From contig NZ_LR215039.1 in the NCBI RefSeq assembly GCF_900660675.1, forward strand, positions 124,001 through 188,000: a stretch of 64,000 nucleotides of DNA, read 5' to 3'. The position numbers and the translations under genes were made by a program. Every line of letters begins with the position of its first letter. The first letter of the stretch is position 1. The notes under the pieces are model-generated. The model was not told where the DNA came from, ran no database searches, and saw only the letters and a list, made by a program, of their open reading frames with translations. The DNA is from Mycoplasmopsis columboralis (GTDB lineage Bacteria; Bacillota_I; Bacilli_A; Mycoplasmatales; Metamycoplasmataceae). Shown in pieces: positions 61,227-64,000 of the stretch.

Positions 61227-64000
61227 ATGAACAATAAAAAGAAATTAATCATTGTTGGAACAACAGCAGTAGCTTTAACTGGTACTGGAGCACTTGGTGT
61301 AGGTCTTTATTATGGATTGAATAATCAAAACAACTCAAATACAAATTCAGTAAATTGAAATGAGCTTTCAAGTACTTTTTCATATCCGAATGCAACAAAT
61401 ACTTTTGTGGAAGATGTAAATGAAAGTTTAATTCAATCTCAAGTGATTAAACCACAAAGTTTGAATGTTAAAATTATCAATTTACAAATTACTAAACGTA
61501 ATTATCAAAATGGAGCTATTGAAATTAAATATCAATACAACAATACAAAAGATGGCTCTAATTTACTTTCTCCAAAAATGTACACAAGTGTTATAACTGG
61601 TTTTTTAAAAGGAACTAAGTTTGAATATATCAATCATAAACGTCAACTTTTAGAGAAGTTGTCACTTTCAGCTTACTATCCAAATAAATCAAGTATCAAT
61701 GCACAAGATTCGTTAATTGACAGAGTTTCTTTAAGTGTTGACAATAATGTATCATTAGATAATTTACCTAATTTAACTTTAAACAAAGAAGCTATCGCCA
61801 TAAGCAATGATGGAACTTCTATTGATGTAATTGTTCTTTTAAGTTATTTTGACACTTTTTTAAACAGAACAATTTCAAGTGAACAAATTGTTTCAATTAA
61901 AGGGTTTAAATCTTCAGTACCTTTTAGCATTGAAAACAATAACCAAAACAACGAAACTAATGAAAATAACGATAATAACAGCAATCAAAACGATCTTCAA
62001 AGCCCAGATACAAACAATCAAAATGTTAATGATAATGATTCACAAAATAATAATTCTCAGAATGATTCTTCACCTCGAGATCCTGAAGTTCAAGAAAACC
62101 AAAACAACAATCAAGACCAATCTCAATTAAGAGCGCAATACCTCGCAAAATTAAACAGCATGAACGCAAATGCTTCAATAAAAAATGCCGATATTTTAGC
62201 AAGCGCTTTAACTCAAAATAATTTTGCAAGTCACATTGATTTAACTATTGAAAATAACTCAGAGAATATTAAAATTGTTAACTTAGAAATCGCAAATAAA
62301 AACGACCTCAATGGAGAAGTTGAATTTTCATATCAATTACAAGGTCATTTTAATGACGAAGTAATTACTAGCGAAGTTAAAAGAAAACAAGTAAATGGAT
62401 TTAAAACTGAATTAGATAGACTTAATGAGTTAACAGTTGATTATGTGCAATATCTTCCAAACAAAGAAGAAACACTCCCTTCAGAAGCAATTTTAGACAA
62501 TGTAGCAATTAGCTCAAATACTCAGGAACTTTTAGCAAAAGCTGTAGAAGTGCAAGTTGTTAATGTAGATAATGAAAACGGAAATTTAACAATTTCATTT
62601 AAACTTCAATCTCAAAGAGCAAATTTAAACAACATCGTTTCAACAAAAGTGTTTAACGCTACAATTAGTGATTTTAATTCATACATAAAACTACGTACTA
62701 AAGAAAAACAACGTTTAAACGAATTAATCGCAACCAACCTATACGCTTCATATTTTAATGTTTTGCCAACTGATAAAGCTCAAACTCTTCCTTCAGAAAT
62801 TACAGATAACCAAATTAAAATAAATAATCTAAACGATTCAAATGAAGTGATTGTTGTAATTGAACAAGTTACAGACAAAAATAATCAAAACGGAACTGTA
62901 TTATTAACTTATAAAATTCAGAGCGCAAAGACCCAGCCGTATTATCAAAATATTGTTTCTGATAATGTTGCTCAAGGAGTTATTTCAGGATTTTTAACAA
63001 TCCAACAAGCACGTGAAAATGAATTAGCACGCCTTAATCAATTAAAAAATAATCTAAGTTTTGATTATCCAAACAAAGAAGAAACTCTAACTACTGATGC
63101 AGTTGAAAGCAACATTCAAACAGTTAATTTAGATGATAATACTCAAATTATTGATTTAAATATAACAAATAGAAACTCTGAAACTCACTCAATTACATTC
63201 GAATACAAACTAAAAAGTTTAAATTCTCGTTTTAAAGAAAACAATCTTATAACAGATACTTTTACTGGAACCATTGAAGGATTTAAAGTAAATCCTCAAG
63301 CACAACTTCTAGAATATGTCAATGAAAATTATATTTTAGAACCAAAAGCAGAATTAACAAATCATCCTAATGTGCATTTACTTGCTACAAGTATTAATGC
63401 CAATAATTTAAATTATTACTTTAACGTTCCTGAACTGGAAAATGTCAACATTCAAATCAATGACTTTGTCTTAGATAAAAACAATCCTACAAAATTAACT
63501 TTAAATTACACCGCTACTAGAGATGGAGTTAGTGTAAATACAAGTGTAGATTTGAACTTTGAAAATAGTTTTGCTCCGCTAATAGATAAAATTGGATACA
63601 CACACTTAGAGCAACTGTATGATATTGATTATTATTCACTATACCAATATTCGCTTAAACAAATTCAACAAAATAAAGAAATTCAAAACCAAATTTTCAA
63701 ACCAAAATTTAAAAAACTTGAACGCTTTTTTGATTACCAAATTGATTTTAATACCTTAGAAACACAAAATAGAATTGTTAAAAGAGCATACAGAGATGCA
63801 TTTGGAGATAATGCAGAATACAATTACACTCTTCCAAACATTAGAGCAAACATTAAAGTGTTGTTGCAAGATAATGAAGTTAAAACTTTAAATCTAACTC
63901 AAGATATTTCCAATAATAATGTAAGCGCTCAAAATCAAACTCGTGCATATGTAGATGAACAACCTTATTCATTCAAAGACTCTTACACTCAAACTCAATA
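61227..64000 (+). CDS. Large surface protein with repeated lipoprotein-17-like domains, 3' end outside
   Basis: At least 924 aa. An uncleaved N-terminal anchor (residues about 7-30, no lipobox Cys) is followed by an Asn/Gln/Asp-rich linker (about 235-310) and at least six diverged copies of a 90-110-residue beta domain. Each has a core like INLxI-NxNxxNGxVxxxYKLQS ending in VxGF. Linkers between copies contain YPNKEETLP or similar. The pattern matches the lipoprotein-17-related variable surface proteins of mycoplasmas, usually lipid-anchored, which this one is not. Strong GGAGGA ribosome site. Likely surface-exposed and prone to recombination between repeats. The stop lies beyond the window. 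Confidence 0.8.

Noticed and set aside
1-64000. CRISPR arrays, tRNA and rRNA genes
   Set aside because: No regularly spaced repeats, no TTCGA-type tRNA arms with acceptor pairing and no rRNA segments were found on either strand.

Overview
The window is a piece of a wall-less bacterium's chromosome, from a Mycoplasma or Mycoplasmopsis-type organism. UGA is read as tryptophan throughout: almost every long gene is continuous only if TGA is sense. The DNA is very AT-rich, and there are many Cys-lipobox lipoproteins and typical mycoplasma families (DUF31 protease, variable-surface-protein domains). Species cannot be fixed from the sequence. The IS30-type element and the lipoprotein families resemble the M. 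fermentans / bovis / agalactiae / synoviae side of the group. No rRNA, tRNA or CRISPR array was seen.

Layout. 1-9.2 kb: end of dihydrolipoamide dehydrogenase, an SPFH protein, nagA-nagB, an AEC transporter with a D-lactate dehydrogenase, a DUF31 protease lipoprotein, and a dNMP-kinase plus nuclease pair. 9.2-17.4 kb: a membrane protein, a 1108-aa M23 metallopeptidase lipoprotein, pepF behind a lysine-riboswitch-like attenuator, and twin aquaporin-like proteins. 17.4-18.7 kb: an intact IS3-type element. 18.7-21.0 kb: three paralogous cytosolic genes, the middle one broken. 21.2-25.2 kb: a coiled-coil surface protein and a transglutaminase-like lipoprotein. 25.3-26.6 kb: an IS1630-like IS30-family element with a 36-bp target duplication. 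27.54-43.39 kb: a GC-richer prophage of about 15.8 kb flanked by a 15-bp repeat. 43.4-44.7 kb: a hypothetical membrane protein. 44.7-52.5 kb: an amino-sugar / peptidoglycan-salvage operon. 52.9-59.5 kb: a housekeeping operon (nusB, sufS, sufU, dinB, nadD-yqeK, rluB, lipoprotein). 59.7-64 kb: rpsD, rpmE, a small membrane protein and a large repeat surface protein running off the end.

How genes work together. The most striking biology is a wall-degrading and wall-sugar-salvage set in an organism with no wall. It consists of a surface DUF1460 amidase-like lipoprotein, a lactose/cellobiose-type PTS (IIA, IIB, IIC), MupG, MurQ and AnmK in one tight operon, with NagA and NagB elsewhere in the window. 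Together they would turn imported MurNAc-containing sugars into fructose-6-phosphate. The M23 lipoprotein could help release such material.

The prophage has a rightward replication and packaging/head module (RecA-like helicase, primase-like protein, terminase, portal, scaffold, capsid, fiber). A leftward module ends in a tyrosine integrase. About 1 kb of structured non-coding DNA at its right end has several promoter-terminator mini-units and no recognisable repressor gene. Both IS elements sit inside rho-independent terminators.
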